Shown here one piece after another: positions 26,698 through 33,872 of a stretch of 64,000 nt of DNA. Source of the stretch: Sphingomonas sp. (GTDB taxonomy: Bacteria > Pseudomonadota > Alphaproteobacteria > Sphingomonadales > Sphingomonadaceae). The DNA lies in assembly GCF_019635515.1 (NCBI RefSeq), contig NZ_JAHBZI010000001.1, positions 1 through 64,000 of the forward strand, in the 5' to 3' direction. The position numbers and the translations under genes are program-made. The notes beneath the pieces are model-generated. The model did no database searches, was not told where the DNA came from, and saw nothing but the letters and a program-made list of their open reading frames with translations. The stretch's first letter is position 1, and every line of letters begins with the position of its first letter.

Positions 26698-28781
26698 GCG
26701 GGCAGCGCCTCCGGCGCACCGATTACTGCGACAACCTCAACCGCCTTATCCTCCGGAACTTCGAAGAAACTCATAACGGGCGTGTCGGGAAGTACGGATT
26801 TGACCAGCTTTCTGATGGCGATGCGGATCGCGGGCTGGACGACGAGAACGAAGGGCTTGGCTTCGTTGACGAGCGGCTGCGCGGCGCGCTGCAGCGCATC
26901 GGCGATGCGGCGGCCGAGATCGGGCTCGATCGTGTGGCGGCGCGACGGGTCCGACCGGACCGCCTGGCCGAGCAAAGCTTCGAGCTGGCCTTCCAGTGTC
27001 ATCACCCGAAGCGGCTCGCGCACGCCGCAGATCTTCTGGATGATCAGCGGCCCCAGCTCGGGTCGGATCAATTCCAGAATCTCTTCGGGATCGAGCGACT
27101 TCTGCGCGGCGACCGAAATCGCGGCGGCGATGCGGCGGAACTCCTTGAGCGGAATATTCTCGGCGAGCAGGCCGCGCAGCACCGTCGTCAGCGTCGTCAG
27201 CGACACCGGCTGCGGGCACAAAGCCGCGACCAGCGAAGCGGCGCGCTCCTTCAGGCCATCGAGCAGCGACTGGACCTCGTCGGGGCCGAGCAGATCGGCG
27301 GCGGACGAGACCAGGGCCTGGTTGAGATGCGTCGCGACGACGGTGCCCGGATCGACGACGAGATAGCCGGCGCCGGTCGCGGCATCGGCTTCGCCCTGCG
27401 GAATCCACACCGCGTCGAGCCCGAAGGTCGGATCCTTGACGCGCTTGCCGGCGAGGGTACCGACCGCCTGGCCGGTATCGAGCGCCAGCATCTCGTCGGG
27501 CGAGACCGAATCTTCGGCCATGACGACCCCGCCGATCGAGATGCGGTAGGTGAAGGGGGCGAGGTTGATATCGTCGCGGACGCGGACCTGCGGCACGACG
27601 AAGCCGAGCTCCTTGGAAAGCTGGCGGCGCACCCCGGTGATGCGGCCCATCAGCGGCCCGCCGCGGCGCTCGTCGACCAAAGGCACCAGGCCATAGCCGA
27701 TGTCGAGCATCACCTGCATATTGTCGGTGACCTCATCCCAGCCGATCTTCGACTGGTCGACCGGTTCGGCGGCCACCGTTTCCATGGGCGGCGGACGGTT
27801 GGCGATCTGACGGAGGCGCCACGCGGCATAGCCGGCGGCGGCGGCGGCGGGCAGGATCACGAGATGCGGCATACCCGGCATCACGCCGAGCAGGCCGAGG
27901 ATGATCGCGACCGGGGTCCAGGTCTTGTGGCTGCCGAACTGGGTGCCGATCTGGCCGGTCAGGTCATGCGTCGAGCTGACGCGGGTGACGATCGCGGCGG
28001 CGGCGATCGACAGCAGCAGCGCCGGGATCTGCGCGACCAGGGCGTCGCCGATCGCCAGCATGATATAATGCTGGGCGGCGTCACCGACCGCCATCTGGTG
28101 GCTGACGACCCCCAGTATGAGTCCGCCGATGATGTTGATCGCGAGGATCAGCAGGCCGGCGATCGCGTCGCCCTTCACGAACTTGGACGAACCGTCCATC
28201 GAACCGTAGAAATCGGCTTCGGTGCCAACCTCGATGCGGCGCGCGCGGGCTTCGTCGGGGGTCAGCAGGCCGGCGTTGAGATCGGCGTCGATCGCCATCT
28301 GCTTGCCGGGCAAGGCGTCGAGAGTGAAGCGCGCGCTGACTTCGGAGACGCGGCCCGCGCCCTTGGTCACCACGATCATGTTGATGATGACGATGACGGC
28401 GAAGACGACGATGCCGACGACATAGTCGCCGCCGATCAGGAATTTGCCGAAGGCCTCGATGACATGGCCGGCGGCGGCCTCGCCTTCATGGCCGTGGACC
28501 AGCACGACGCGCGTCGAGGCGACATTGAGGCCGAGGCGGAACAGGGTCGCGAACAGCAGCACGGTCGGGAAGGCCGAGAAGTCCAGCGGCTTCTGCGCGT
28601 TGAGCGCGACCATCAGCACCGCGAGGCTGATCATGATGTTCATGACGAAGAAGGCGTCGAGCAGGAAGGCCGGGATCGGCACCACCATCAGCGCGACGAG
28701 CAGCAGCATCGCGCCGGGAAGCGCGAAGCTGCGAAGCGACGAAGTGAAGCCCTTGGGCAGCGTCAAACCATTCACGGGCAA
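26694..28781 (-). CDS. flhA: flagellar biosynthesis protein FlhA
   Basis: The 695-residue export-gate protein has about eight transmembrane helices in the first 330 residues, including the FHIPEP-family loop (RVSEVSARFTLDALPGKQMA), and a large cytoplasmic domain that forms the nonameric docking ring for chaperone-substrate pairs. Length matches the family. It directly follows the transglycosylase gene (no gap) and overlaps fliA. Confidence 0.97.
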   Translation of the reverse strand: MPVNGLTLPKGFTSSLRSFALPGAMLLLVALMVVPIPAFLLDAFFVMNIMISLAVLMVALNAQKPLDFSAFPTVLLFATLFRLGLNVASTRVVLVHGHEGEAAAGHVIEAFGKFLIGGDYVVGIVVFAVIVIINMIVVTKGAGRVSEVSARFTLDALPGKQMAIDADLNAGLLTPDEARARRIEVGTEADFYGSMDGSSKFVKGDAIAGLLILAINIIGGLILGVVSHQMAVGDAAQHYIMLAIGDALVAQIPALLLSIAAAAIVTRVSSTHDLTGQIGTQFGSHKTWTPVAIILGLLGVMPGMPHLVILPAAAAAGYAAWRLRQIANRPPPMETVAAEPVDQSKIGWDEVTDNMQVMLDIGYGLVPLVDERRGGPLMGRITGVRRQLSKELGFVVPQVRVRDDINLAPFTYRISIGGVVMAEDSVSPDEMLALDTGQAVGTLAGKRVKDPTFGLDAVWIPQGEADAATGAGYLVVDPGTVVATHLNQALVSSAADLLGPDEVQSLLDGLKERAASLVAALCPQPVSLTTLTTVLRGLLAENIPLKEFRRIAAAISVAAQKSLDPEEILELIRPELGPLIIQKICGVREPLRVMTLEGQLEALLGQAVRSDPSRRHTIEPDLGRRIADALQRAAQPLVNEAKPFVLVVQPAIRIAIRKLVKSVLPDTPVMSFFEVPEDKAVEVVAVIGAPEALPA

Positions 28782-29678
28782 TTACGCTCCCAGATTCGCG
28801 AGCATGAGATAGGCGAGCTTTGCCGTTTCGGGCGTGGGCCGCAGCGGATCGACCGAGCGCGTGAACGCGTCGCGGCGGGCGGCGAACGGGTCTGAATTGC
28901 CGTCCTTGCCGACATTGAGTTGAGCCAGCGTGGTCTCGACCCAGTGGCGATCGCGATCGACCGCGCCGGTACCGAGGATGACTTCGCTCTCGCCGAAATC
29001 GCTGAGTGGATCACTGGCCTGGGCGAAGCTGCCCGAAGCGCTGCCGGTCGCGCCGCCGGCGGCCGCGCCCGAATCGAGCTTGCCGGCGAAGCGGGTATAG
29101 ATTTCGGAGAGCGTGCGCGGCTGGCCGTTCGACGCGTAGAAGATGTTGCGGTTGGCGCGCGCGGCGGCGGGGAACATGCTGGCCCCGGTCCGGTCCGGGC
29201 TCGACGCCATCGTGTCGAGGAACCTGGTCGCGCCGCCCAGCCCCAGAAAGTGCGCCATATAGAGGTCGGTGCCGGTAGCCGGGCGGCCAAGCCGGCCCTC
29301 GAGCGCGTCCTTGTTGTCGGAAGCGTGCTCGGCGGCCATGATCGCCGCGGTCTGCGGATCGCTGCGCAGGTTTAGGATCGCCTGGCGGATGCCGGGATCG
29401 TTGACGATGTAGCGGCCGGAGCTGGTCTGCGTGATGCTGCCTGCCGCCCAGCCAAGGCCGTGCTCGCCGCCATGATCCTTGACCACGCCGAGCCAGCTTT
29501 GTTCGATGAACTGATAGAGGCCGGTCGCCGAGGAGGTGCCGGCGCGCGCGTCGGGGCGGAGACCGCTCTCGACCTGTGCCTGCCCGAGCAGATAATTGAA
29601 GTCGATGCCGGTCTTGCGGCTCGCGGCTGCGATGGCGCCCTGGACGCTCGCTTTGCTGTTGACCGAAACTACGCTCAT
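28782..29678 (-). CDS. flagellum-associated lytic transglycosylase-like protein
   Basis: The 298-residue protein has an SLT-like catalytic region: QAQVESGLRPDAR with the probable catalytic Glu37, then SSATGLYQFIEQSW and a helical HFLGLGGATRFL segment. No signal peptide is visible, so it may leave the cell through the flagellar export gate. Because FlgJ here has only the rod-binding domain, this protein is the likely enzyme that opens the peptidoglycan for the rod, as SltF does in Rhodobacter. It is the first gene of the set with flhA and fliA, just after a consensus sigma-54 promoter. Confidence 0.85.
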   Translation of the reverse strand: MSVVSVNSKASVQGAIAAASRKTGIDFNYLLGQAQVESGLRPDARAGTSSATGLYQFIEQSWLGVVKDHGGEHGLGWAAGSITQTSSGRYIVNDPGIRQAILNLRSDPQTAAIMAAEHASDNKDALEGRLGRPATGTDLYMAHFLGLGGATRFLDTMASSPDRTGASMFPAAARANRNIFYASNGQPRTLSEIYTRFAGKLDSGAAAGGATGSASGSFAQASDPLSDFGESEVILGTGAVDRDRHWVETTLAQLNVGKDGNSDPFAARRDAFTRSVDPLRPTPETAKLAYLMLANLGA

Positions 29679-29716
29679 CGTGTGGCTGACCTGTTGCCCA
29701 TGGTTCGGGCGTGATC

Positions 29717-29732
29717 AGCAAGGAGCGTGCCA
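29717..29732 (-). promoter_or_regulatory. sigma-54 promoter of the transglycosylase-flhA-fliA set
   Basis: On the minus strand TGGCACG-CTCC-TTGCT matches the -24/-12 consensus TGGCACG-N4-TTGCW in every fixed base. Transcription should start near 29706, giving a leader of 28 bases before the ATG at 29678. Confidence 0.85.
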
Positions 29733-29739
29733 GTTTTAT

Positions 29740-29756
29740 CTCCCCGGCACGGGGAG
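29740..29756. other. hairpin between flgN end and the sigma-54 promoter
   Basis: CTCCCC and GGGGAG form a six-base stem around five bases just after the flgN stop. There is no T-run on the minus strand, so it is a weak candidate terminator for flgMN. Confidence 0.35.
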
Positions 29757-29763
29757 GATCAAT

Positions 29764-30075
29764 TTAAGCCAGCGCGTAGCCCTGCACGCCGTAGGACGGC
29801 GCGTCCTGACCGGAAAGAACTTGCAGGCGGCGGCGAACATTTGCCGTCATCAGGTTGACATAGATGCGGCAGGTCTCGTTGAGGCGGTGGGCCTCGGCGG
29901 CGAGCTGCTTCACCTCTGCCGACGGCGCTTCGCCGTCATAGAGCGCGACGGTATCGATCGCGCCCAATTTGTCGCGCGTCGCGGCCTCCAACGCCCCCAC
30001 GTCATTGGCCTTCAGCGCCGCGATTTCGGCGTGGAGCGCTTCGATCACCCCAATCAAAGCGTCCCGCCTATTCAT
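29764..30075 (-). CDS. flgN: flagellar chaperone FlgN-like protein
   Basis: The 103-residue helical protein (RRDALIGVIEALHAEIAALK, KQLAAEAHRLNETCRIYVNL) fits FlgN, the export chaperone for the hook-filament junction proteins FlgK and FlgL. Identity is low in this family, so the call depends on helical pattern, length and the position directly after flgM, whose end it overlaps by eight bases. The ATG at 30075 is preferred to an upstream Met in the flgM region. Confidence 0.75.
   Translation of the reverse strand: MNRRDALIGVIEALHAEIAALKANDVGALEAATRDKLGAIDTVALYDGEAPSAEVKQLAAEAHRLNETCRIYVNLMTANVRRRLQVLSGQDAPSYGVQGYALA
29831..29846. promoter_or_regulatory. candidate activator site (CGGCG-N6-TGCCG) upstream of the transglycosylase promoter
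   Basis: CGGCGAACATTTGCCG has one mismatch to the CGGCA-N6-TGCCG palindrome found between motA2 and flgB. Its centre is about 132 bases upstream of the predicted start at 29706, a usual enhancer distance. It lies inside flgN. Confidence 0.45.
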
Positions 30076-30355
30076 TTGGGTTCCACTGCATCTTGAGTGC
30101 AAGGAGCCTGTCGGCGATGGTCGAGGGAACCAGCGGGAAATTGCCGTCCTCGATCGCCTTCTTGATCTTGGCGACGCGCTCGCTGTCGACCGGCGGCTTG
30201 GCCGCCATGTTCGCGGTCAGCTCGCTGGCCGCGGTCTGGACGACCGGAGCCGCCTTCTCGACCGTGCCCGCTTCCGTCACCCGGTTGAGGGCGTTGACCG
30301 ACGACACCGCCCGAGCGGTTACCGCGCCAGTCTTGATGCCAATCGGATCCACCAT
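30068..30355 (-). CDS. flgM: anti-sigma-28 factor FlgM
   Basis: The 95-residue protein has a disordered N-terminal half and the C-terminal FlgM region (PPVDSERVAKIKKAIEDGNF, then LVPSTIADRLLAL) whose helices wrap sigma-28. FlgM holds FliA inactive until the hook is finished and FlgM is exported. It lies between flgA and flgN, and a sigma-28-like promoter can be proposed 33 to 59 bases upstream, which would give the usual feedback loop. Confidence 0.9.
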   Translation of the reverse strand: MVDPIGIKTGAVTARAVSSVNALNRVTEAGTVEKAAPVVQTAASELTANMAAKPPVDSERVAKIKKAIEDGNFPLVPSTIADRLLALKMQWNPNE

Positions 30356-30387
30356 GCTCGCTATCCCTAGCTATGCTTGCAACGAGT

Positions 30388-30414
30388 AGAACGGTCGCGT
30401 TTCGGGGAACTTTA
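30388..30414 (-). promoter_or_regulatory. candidate sigma-28 promoter of flgM-flgN
   Basis: On the minus strand TAAAGTTC (seven of eight with the enteric -35 TAAAGTTT), 11 bases, then ACCGTTCT (sharing CCG and a T with GCCGATAA). The predicted start near 30381 gives a 26-base leader. It is in the flgA-flgM gap. Confidence 0.5.
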
Positions 30415-30424
30415 ATAAAAAAAT

Positions 30425-30961
30425 TCAATTCCCCGCTGTGGAAAGGGTGGCGCGCCCGGATTCAACCGCAATCGCCTGAATCGGCGGCTTTTTCTCATCC
30501 ATCCTGATCGTCAGCCTTCCGCCTGCGGGGGCGTCGCTCATGGCGATTCCTTCGCGGGTGATCGAAAAACCTGCGGCATTTACCTCCACCGATACGGCGT
30601 CGCCGCGGCGGATTACCGGTTCGGCCTTCACCACCGGCGGCGCTTTGGCCATCGGAGCGGCGGCGACCGGTGCCGCCTTGGGCTGGGGTACGGCGTTGAC
30701 CGGCACGAAAATCCGCCAGCCCGGTGCCATGCAGCGCACCACCACCGCGTCCTGTGCGGGCGTATGCCATTCGAGCTGCGGCGCAGCGCAGCTGGCGAGC
30801 TTGAGGCGGTTGTCGACCGGCGCGCGGGCGCCGCCGATTTCGCCGATCGCCTTGCCGGTGAACTGCGCAACGATGGTGTCGAGCATCTGGGTCGACTGGA
30901 ATTCGCCGGCCGCAGCGGGGGCGGAGGCGAGGAACAGCGAGGTAAGTGCGAGGAGCAACAT
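30425..30961 (-). CDS. flgA: flagellar P-ring chaperone FlgA
   Basis: The 178-residue protein has a signal peptide (LLALTSLFLASAPAAAG) and the C-terminal SAF-like FlgA domain (PVIRRGDAVSVEVNAAGFSI, GRLTIRMDEKKPPIQAIAV). FlgA assists FlgI assembly into the P ring in the periplasm. Residues about 95-115 are an Ala/Pro/Lys-rich linker. I chose the ATG at 30961 just before the signal peptide, with GGAG a few bases upstream; the longer open frame overlaps the motB2 gene and is not used. Confidence 0.92.
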   Translation of the reverse strand: MLLLALTSLFLASAPAAAGEFQSTQMLDTIVAQFTGKAIGEIGGARAPVDNRLKLASCAAPQLEWHTPAQDAVVVRCMAPGWRIFVPVNAVPQPKAAPVAAAPMAKAPPVVKAEPVIRRGDAVSVEVNAAGFSITREGIAMSDAPAGGRLTIRMDEKKPPIQAIAVESGRATLSTAGN

Positions 30962-31010
30962 GGTCTTCTCCGTGACGAAATATGTGTGGCGGCAAGCGCC
31001 GTTTGCCGGG

Positions 31011-31026
31011 CGGCAGATCATTGCCG
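31011..31026. promoter_or_regulatory. candidate activator site (CGGCA-N6-TGCCG) upstream of flgA
   Basis: CGGCAGATCATTGCCG is a perfect copy of the palindrome also found twice between motA2 and flgB. It overlaps the 3' end of motB2 and lies 50 bases before the flgA start. A looser inverted pair (CGGCA-N9-TGCCG) is at 30990-31008. I see no consensus sigma-54 element between it and flgA. Confidence 0.45.
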
Positions 31027-31515
31027 GTCCCCTTCGAAGCCCAGGGTGAGAACCGCACGGCGCTGGCCGGTGGCGGTGGCGATCTGGATGCGGGCGGGCG
31101 AGACGCCCGATGCGACGAGCAGGGTGGCGACCGCGCGGGCGCGGTCGGCGGCGAGGATCGCGCCGCTGCCGGTGGCGGGATCGACGTCCTGCGACGAGCC
31201 ATCGACTTCGCCGGTGATCTTGAGCCGGGTGCGCGGATCGCCCGCCGCAGCATATGCCCAGTCGCGCGCGGCGGTGCTGTCGCCGGGGACGGCCGACCCG
31301 GGGGCGAAGCCGCCGACCAGCGCCATCTCCACTGGCATCGCGGCCTCGGTCTCGGCCGCGCCGAAGCCGGCCCGCAAACTCGCAGCGAACGCCTTGCCGT
31401 CCATCTGATTGGCCTGGAGGAAGACGAAGAAACCCACGAGCAGCAGCGCCAGATCGGCGAGCGTCATCAGCCATACCGGGCGCGCCGGCGGTTCGTCTTC
31501 GAAAAGCGCATTCAT
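31018..31515 (-). CDS. second stator subunit B (MotB/PomB-like)
   Basis: The 165-residue protein has a short cytoplasmic N-terminus and one transmembrane helix with the ion-binding Asp21 (WLMTLADLALLLVGFFVFLQ). The periplasmic part ends in a short OmpA-like peptidoglycan-binding region (LAADRARAVATLLVASGVSP). It is much shorter than the MotB at 42115 (327 residues). It is coupled to the partner gene by overlapping start and stop and precedes flgA. Together with the 31512-32180 gene it would form a second stator unit. Confidence 0.8.
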   Translation of the reverse strand: MNALFEDEPPARPVWLMTLADLALLLVGFFVFLQANQMDGKAFAASLRAGFGAAETEAAMPVEMALVGGFAPGSAVPGDSTAARDWAYAAAGDPRTRLKITGEVDGSSQDVDPATGSGAILAADRARAVATLLVASGVSPARIQIATATGQRRAVLTLGFEGDRQ

Positions 31516-32180
31516 GCCGCGACCTCGCGCAGGCCGCGTGCCGCTGGCTCGACGCTGGCAAGCGCGGCGAGCGGCAGCTCGAGCCGGGCGCGTTCCTGCG
31601 CCTCGTGCCGGCTCTGCCGCTTGAGCCGCGAAGCGACGGGCAGGGCGACCAGACTGGCGAGGATCGCGCCATAGAGGGTGGTAAGCAGCGCCACCGCCAT
31701 CGCGCTGCCGATCGTGGCCGGGTCCTTCATCGCCACGAACATGCCGACAAGGCCGATCAGCGTGCCGATCATGCCCATTGCCGGGGCGACTTCGGCCATG
31801 CCGGTCCAGACATCGGCGGCGGCGCGGTGCCGCTCGTAGCGCGACATCCGGCGGTGCTGAAGCAATACCGCGACATCGGCGGGCGAGGCGCCATCGACCG
31901 CGGCTTCCACCGCCGCCGCGATATCGGCATCGGCGATCACCGAGCGGTCGAGCGCGATAAGCCCGTGCCGCCGGGCGATCCGGGTCAGGGCGGTGATCTG
32001 GCTCAGCAACGGATCGGCGTCGAAGCGCTTGCGGCCGAGCACGCGCAGCGCCGAGACACTGCGGGCGAGATCGCCAAGCGGGGTTCGCAGCACCACGGCA
32101 AGCGCGGTGCCGCCGCCGACAATGCCAAGGGCGAGCGGATCGAGGAACGGCGCAAGGCCGGGGAATGCTGACAAGTCCAT
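31512..32180 (-). CDS. second stator subunit A (MotA/PomA/MotP-like)
   Basis: The 222-residue membrane protein has four hydrophobic segments and the segments EVAPAMGMIGTLIGLVGMFV and SAMAVALLTTLYGAILASLV. These resemble the sodium-type PomA/MotP family more than the proton-type MotA encoded at 41251, which has PALGIVAAVLGVVKTMG. The loop between helices 2 and 3 is shorter than in MotA, as in PomA. The ATG at 32180 lies directly after a near-consensus sigma-54 promoter. The coupled ion cannot be read from the sequence; sodium is inference. Confidence 0.82.
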   Translation of the reverse strand: MDLSAFPGLAPFLDPLALGIVGGGTALAVVLRTPLGDLARSVSALRVLGRKRFDADPLLSQITALTRIARRHGLIALDRSVIADADIAAAVEAAVDGASPADVAVLLQHRRMSRYERHRAAADVWTGMAEVAPAMGMIGTLIGLVGMFVAMKDPATIGSAMAVALLTTLYGAILASLVALPVASRLKRQSRHEAQERARLELPLAALASVEPAARGLREVAA

Positions 32181-32191
32181 GCGCTCGCGGA

Positions 32192-32207
32192 TGCAAAGGG
32201 CGGGCCA
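32192..32207 (-). promoter_or_regulatory. sigma-54 promoter of motA2-motB2-flgA
   Basis: On the minus strand TGGCCCG-CCCT-TTGCA differs from TGGCACG-N4-TTGCW by one base. With the C of the -12 element at 32193, transcription should start at about 32181, one base before the ATG at 32180, implying an almost leaderless message. Confidence 0.75.
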
Positions 32208-32249
32208 AACGTATGTCCCCCGAGAGCGGCGTTTATGGCCCGGCAGTTA

Positions 32250-32265
32250 CGGCAATCGCCTGCCG
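32250..32265. promoter_or_regulatory. candidate activator site 1 between motA2 and flgB
   Basis: CGGCAATCGCCTGCCG, a CGGCA-N6-TGCCG palindrome. Its centre is about 110 bases before the flgB start point and about 76 before that of motA2, so it can serve both sigma-54 promoters. I propose FlbD as the protein that binds it. Confidence 0.55.
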
Positions 32266-32272
32266 CCGCGAC

Positions 32273-32288
32273 CGGCAAGATGTTGCCG
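32273..32288. promoter_or_regulatory. candidate activator site 2 between motA2 and flgB
   Basis: CGGCAAGATGTTGCCG, the best palindrome of the set (six-base arms CGGCAA and TTGCCG). It lies 23 bases (about two helical turns) from site 1, centred near -87 of flgB and -99 of motA2. Confidence 0.6.
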
Positions 32289-32340
32289 CCTTTGCCGCCT
32301 TCTCTGGAGATCATACCAATTTCACCGGCTTGATCGAAAC

Positions 32341-32356
32341 TGGCACGGCCATTGCA
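32341..32356 (+). promoter_or_regulatory. sigma-54 promoter of the flgB operon
   Basis: TGGCACG-GCCA-TTGCA is a perfect match to the sigma-54 consensus. The predicted start is near 32367, 26 bases before the flgB ATG at 32393, with GGGAGA as ribosome site. No other gene lies in 32181-32392. Confidence 0.9.
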
Positions 32357-32392
32357 GGTATACCCGCGAACTTTTTGTGCGGGAGACCCGTA

Positions 32393-32740
32393 ATGGCCAA
32401 CGACAGCCTCTTCGGCGTACACGGCGCAGCGCTGGCGGTGCGTTCGCAGCGCATGGGCGTGCTCGCGTCGAACATCGCGAACGCATCGACGCCGGGCTAC
32501 AAGGCCAAGGACATCGACTTCCAGGCCGCGCTGGCTTCGGCCGAGACCGGATCGATCGACGGCGCCATCGACAATGCCACGCTCTATCGCGTGCCGCTCC
32601 AGCCTTCGCAGGACGGCAACACCGTCGAGCTCGCCACCGAGCAGACCGCCTTCGCGGAAAACGCCGTCGCCTATCAGACGACGCTCGCCTTCCTCAACGG
32701 CCGCATCAACACCATCACCCGCGCGCTCAGGGGAGAATAA
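32393..32740 (+). CDS. flgB: flagellar proximal rod protein FlgB
   Basis: The 115-residue rod subunit has the rod/hook N-terminal motif (VHGAALAVRSQRMGVLASNI, ANASTPGYKAKDIDF). FlgB is the first proximal-rod protein after FliE. It is the first gene of the plus-strand flg run, directly behind the sigma-54 promoter, and is two bases from flgC. The ATG at 32393 is in frame with the conserved N-terminus. Confidence 0.95.
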   Translation: MANDSLFGVHGAALAVRSQRMGVLASNIANASTPGYKAKDIDFQAALASAETGSIDGAIDNATLYRVPLQPSQDGNTVELATEQTAFAENAVAYQTTLAFLNGRINTITRALRGE

Positions 32741-32742
32741 GC

Positions 32743-33153
32743 ATGGGTAACAATCCCCTCTCGATCTTCCAGGTATCCGGCCGCGCGATGAGCGCGCAGC
32801 TGGTGCGGATGAACACCACCGCGTCGAACCTGGCCAATGCCAACACCGTCGCGTCGAGCCCCCAGGCCGCCTATCGCACGATCAAGCCGGTGTTCCGCAC
32901 CGCCTTCGACGAAGCCAGCGGCATGTCGACGGTCGATGTCGAGCAGATCGTCACCGCCGGCGCCGAGCCGACCAAGCGCTACGATCCGGGCAACCCGATG
33001 GCCGACAAGGACGGCAATGTCTGGGAGTCCGCAGTCGATGAGACGCGCGAGCTGGTCGATATGCTCGAGACCGCGCGCACCTATCAGAACAATGTCGAGG
33101 TGATGCAGACTGCCAAGCAGCTGATCACCGACACCCTCAAGCTGGGCCGCTGA
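32743..33153 (+). CDS. flgC: flagellar basal-body rod protein FlgC
   Basis: The 136-residue rod protein has the N-terminal SGRAMSAQLVRMNTTASNLA NANT region and the C-terminal EMLETARTYQNNVEVMQTAK type helix (here LVDMLETARTYQNNVEVMQT). It assembles on FlgB in the proximal rod. GGGGAG precedes the ATG at 32743. Length matches the family. Confidence 0.95.
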   Translation: MGNNPLSIFQVSGRAMSAQLVRMNTTASNLANANTVASSPQAAYRTIKPVFRTAFDEASGMSTVDVEQIVTAGAEPTKRYDPGNPMADKDGNVWESAVDETRELVDMLETARTYQNNVEVMQTAKQLITDTLKLGR

Positions 33154-33155
33154 TC

Positions 33156-33848
33156 ATGGCAACTTCCTTCGATTCCACGCTCGCCAATCTCGGTATCTCG
33201 CGCACCGGCGCGGCCACCGCCGCCAAGGACACGGCCAAGCTCGGCAATGCGAACATGGACCAGGGCGACTTCCTGCGCCTGATGACCGCGCAGCTGAAGA
33301 ACCAGGATCCGTTCTCACCCGTCGACAACAGCCAGATGGTCGCCCAGATGGCGCAATTCTCGTCGCTGGCCGGCATTAGCGAAATGAACACCACGCTCAA
33401 GGCGATTTCCGACCGCCTCAACGGCACCTCGCCGGGCGATGCGATGTCGTGGATCGGCCGCACTGTGCTGACCGCCGGCAACACCGCCTATCCGCGTATC
33501 GATGGCTCGGTCGGCGGCACGATCGATCTCGCCGCCGATGCCGCCAATGTCACCGTCACTATCGAGGGGCCGAACGGCGCGCTGCTGCGCACCGTCGATC
33601 TCGGCGCGCAGAGCAAGGGCGCGATCGATTTCGAATGGGACGGCACCACCGATACCGGCGAAGCCGCCGGTCCCGGACCCTACACGATCCGCGTCGGCGC
33701 CCGCAATGCCGCCGGAACCGCCGTTTCAGCGACCCCGCTCGTCTGGGCGCCGGTCACTTCCGTCACGCTGGGCAGCGATGGCTCCCCGGTTCTCACCCTT
33801 CCCGGCCTCGGCCAGGTTCCCGTCTCCGCCGTCCGCAAGATCGGCTGA
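33156..33848 (+). CDS. flgD: flagellar hook cap protein FlgD
   Basis: The 230-residue scaffold caps the growing hook and is not in the finished flagellum. The N-terminal part has DQGDFLRLMTAQLKNQDPFS and PVDNSQMVAQMAQFSSL, the FlgD signature; the C-terminal part (about residues 115-230) forms Ig-like and Tudor-like domains (VTVTIEGPNGALLRTVDLGA). It lies two bases after flgC and 24 before flgE. Confidence 0.95.
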   Translation: MATSFDSTLANLGISRTGAATAAKDTAKLGNANMDQGDFLRLMTAQLKNQDPFSPVDNSQMVAQMAQFSSLAGISEMNTTLKAISDRLNGTSPGDAMSWIGRTVLTAGNTAYPRIDGSVGGTIDLAADAANVTVTIEGPNGALLRTVDLGAQSKGAIDFEWDGTTDTGEAAGPGPYTIRVGARNAAGTAVSATPLVWAPVTSVTLGSDGSPVLTLPGLGQVPVSAVRKIG

Positions 33849-33872
33849 GCCCCCAAGTAAGGAGCATTAGTA

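Noticed and set aside
26934..28895. A 653-codon open frame on the plus strand opposite flhA
   Set aside because: It is the shadow of flhA in GC-rich DNA: the translation is Arg/Asp/His/Gln-rich without any domain, and flhA on the other strand is unmistakable.
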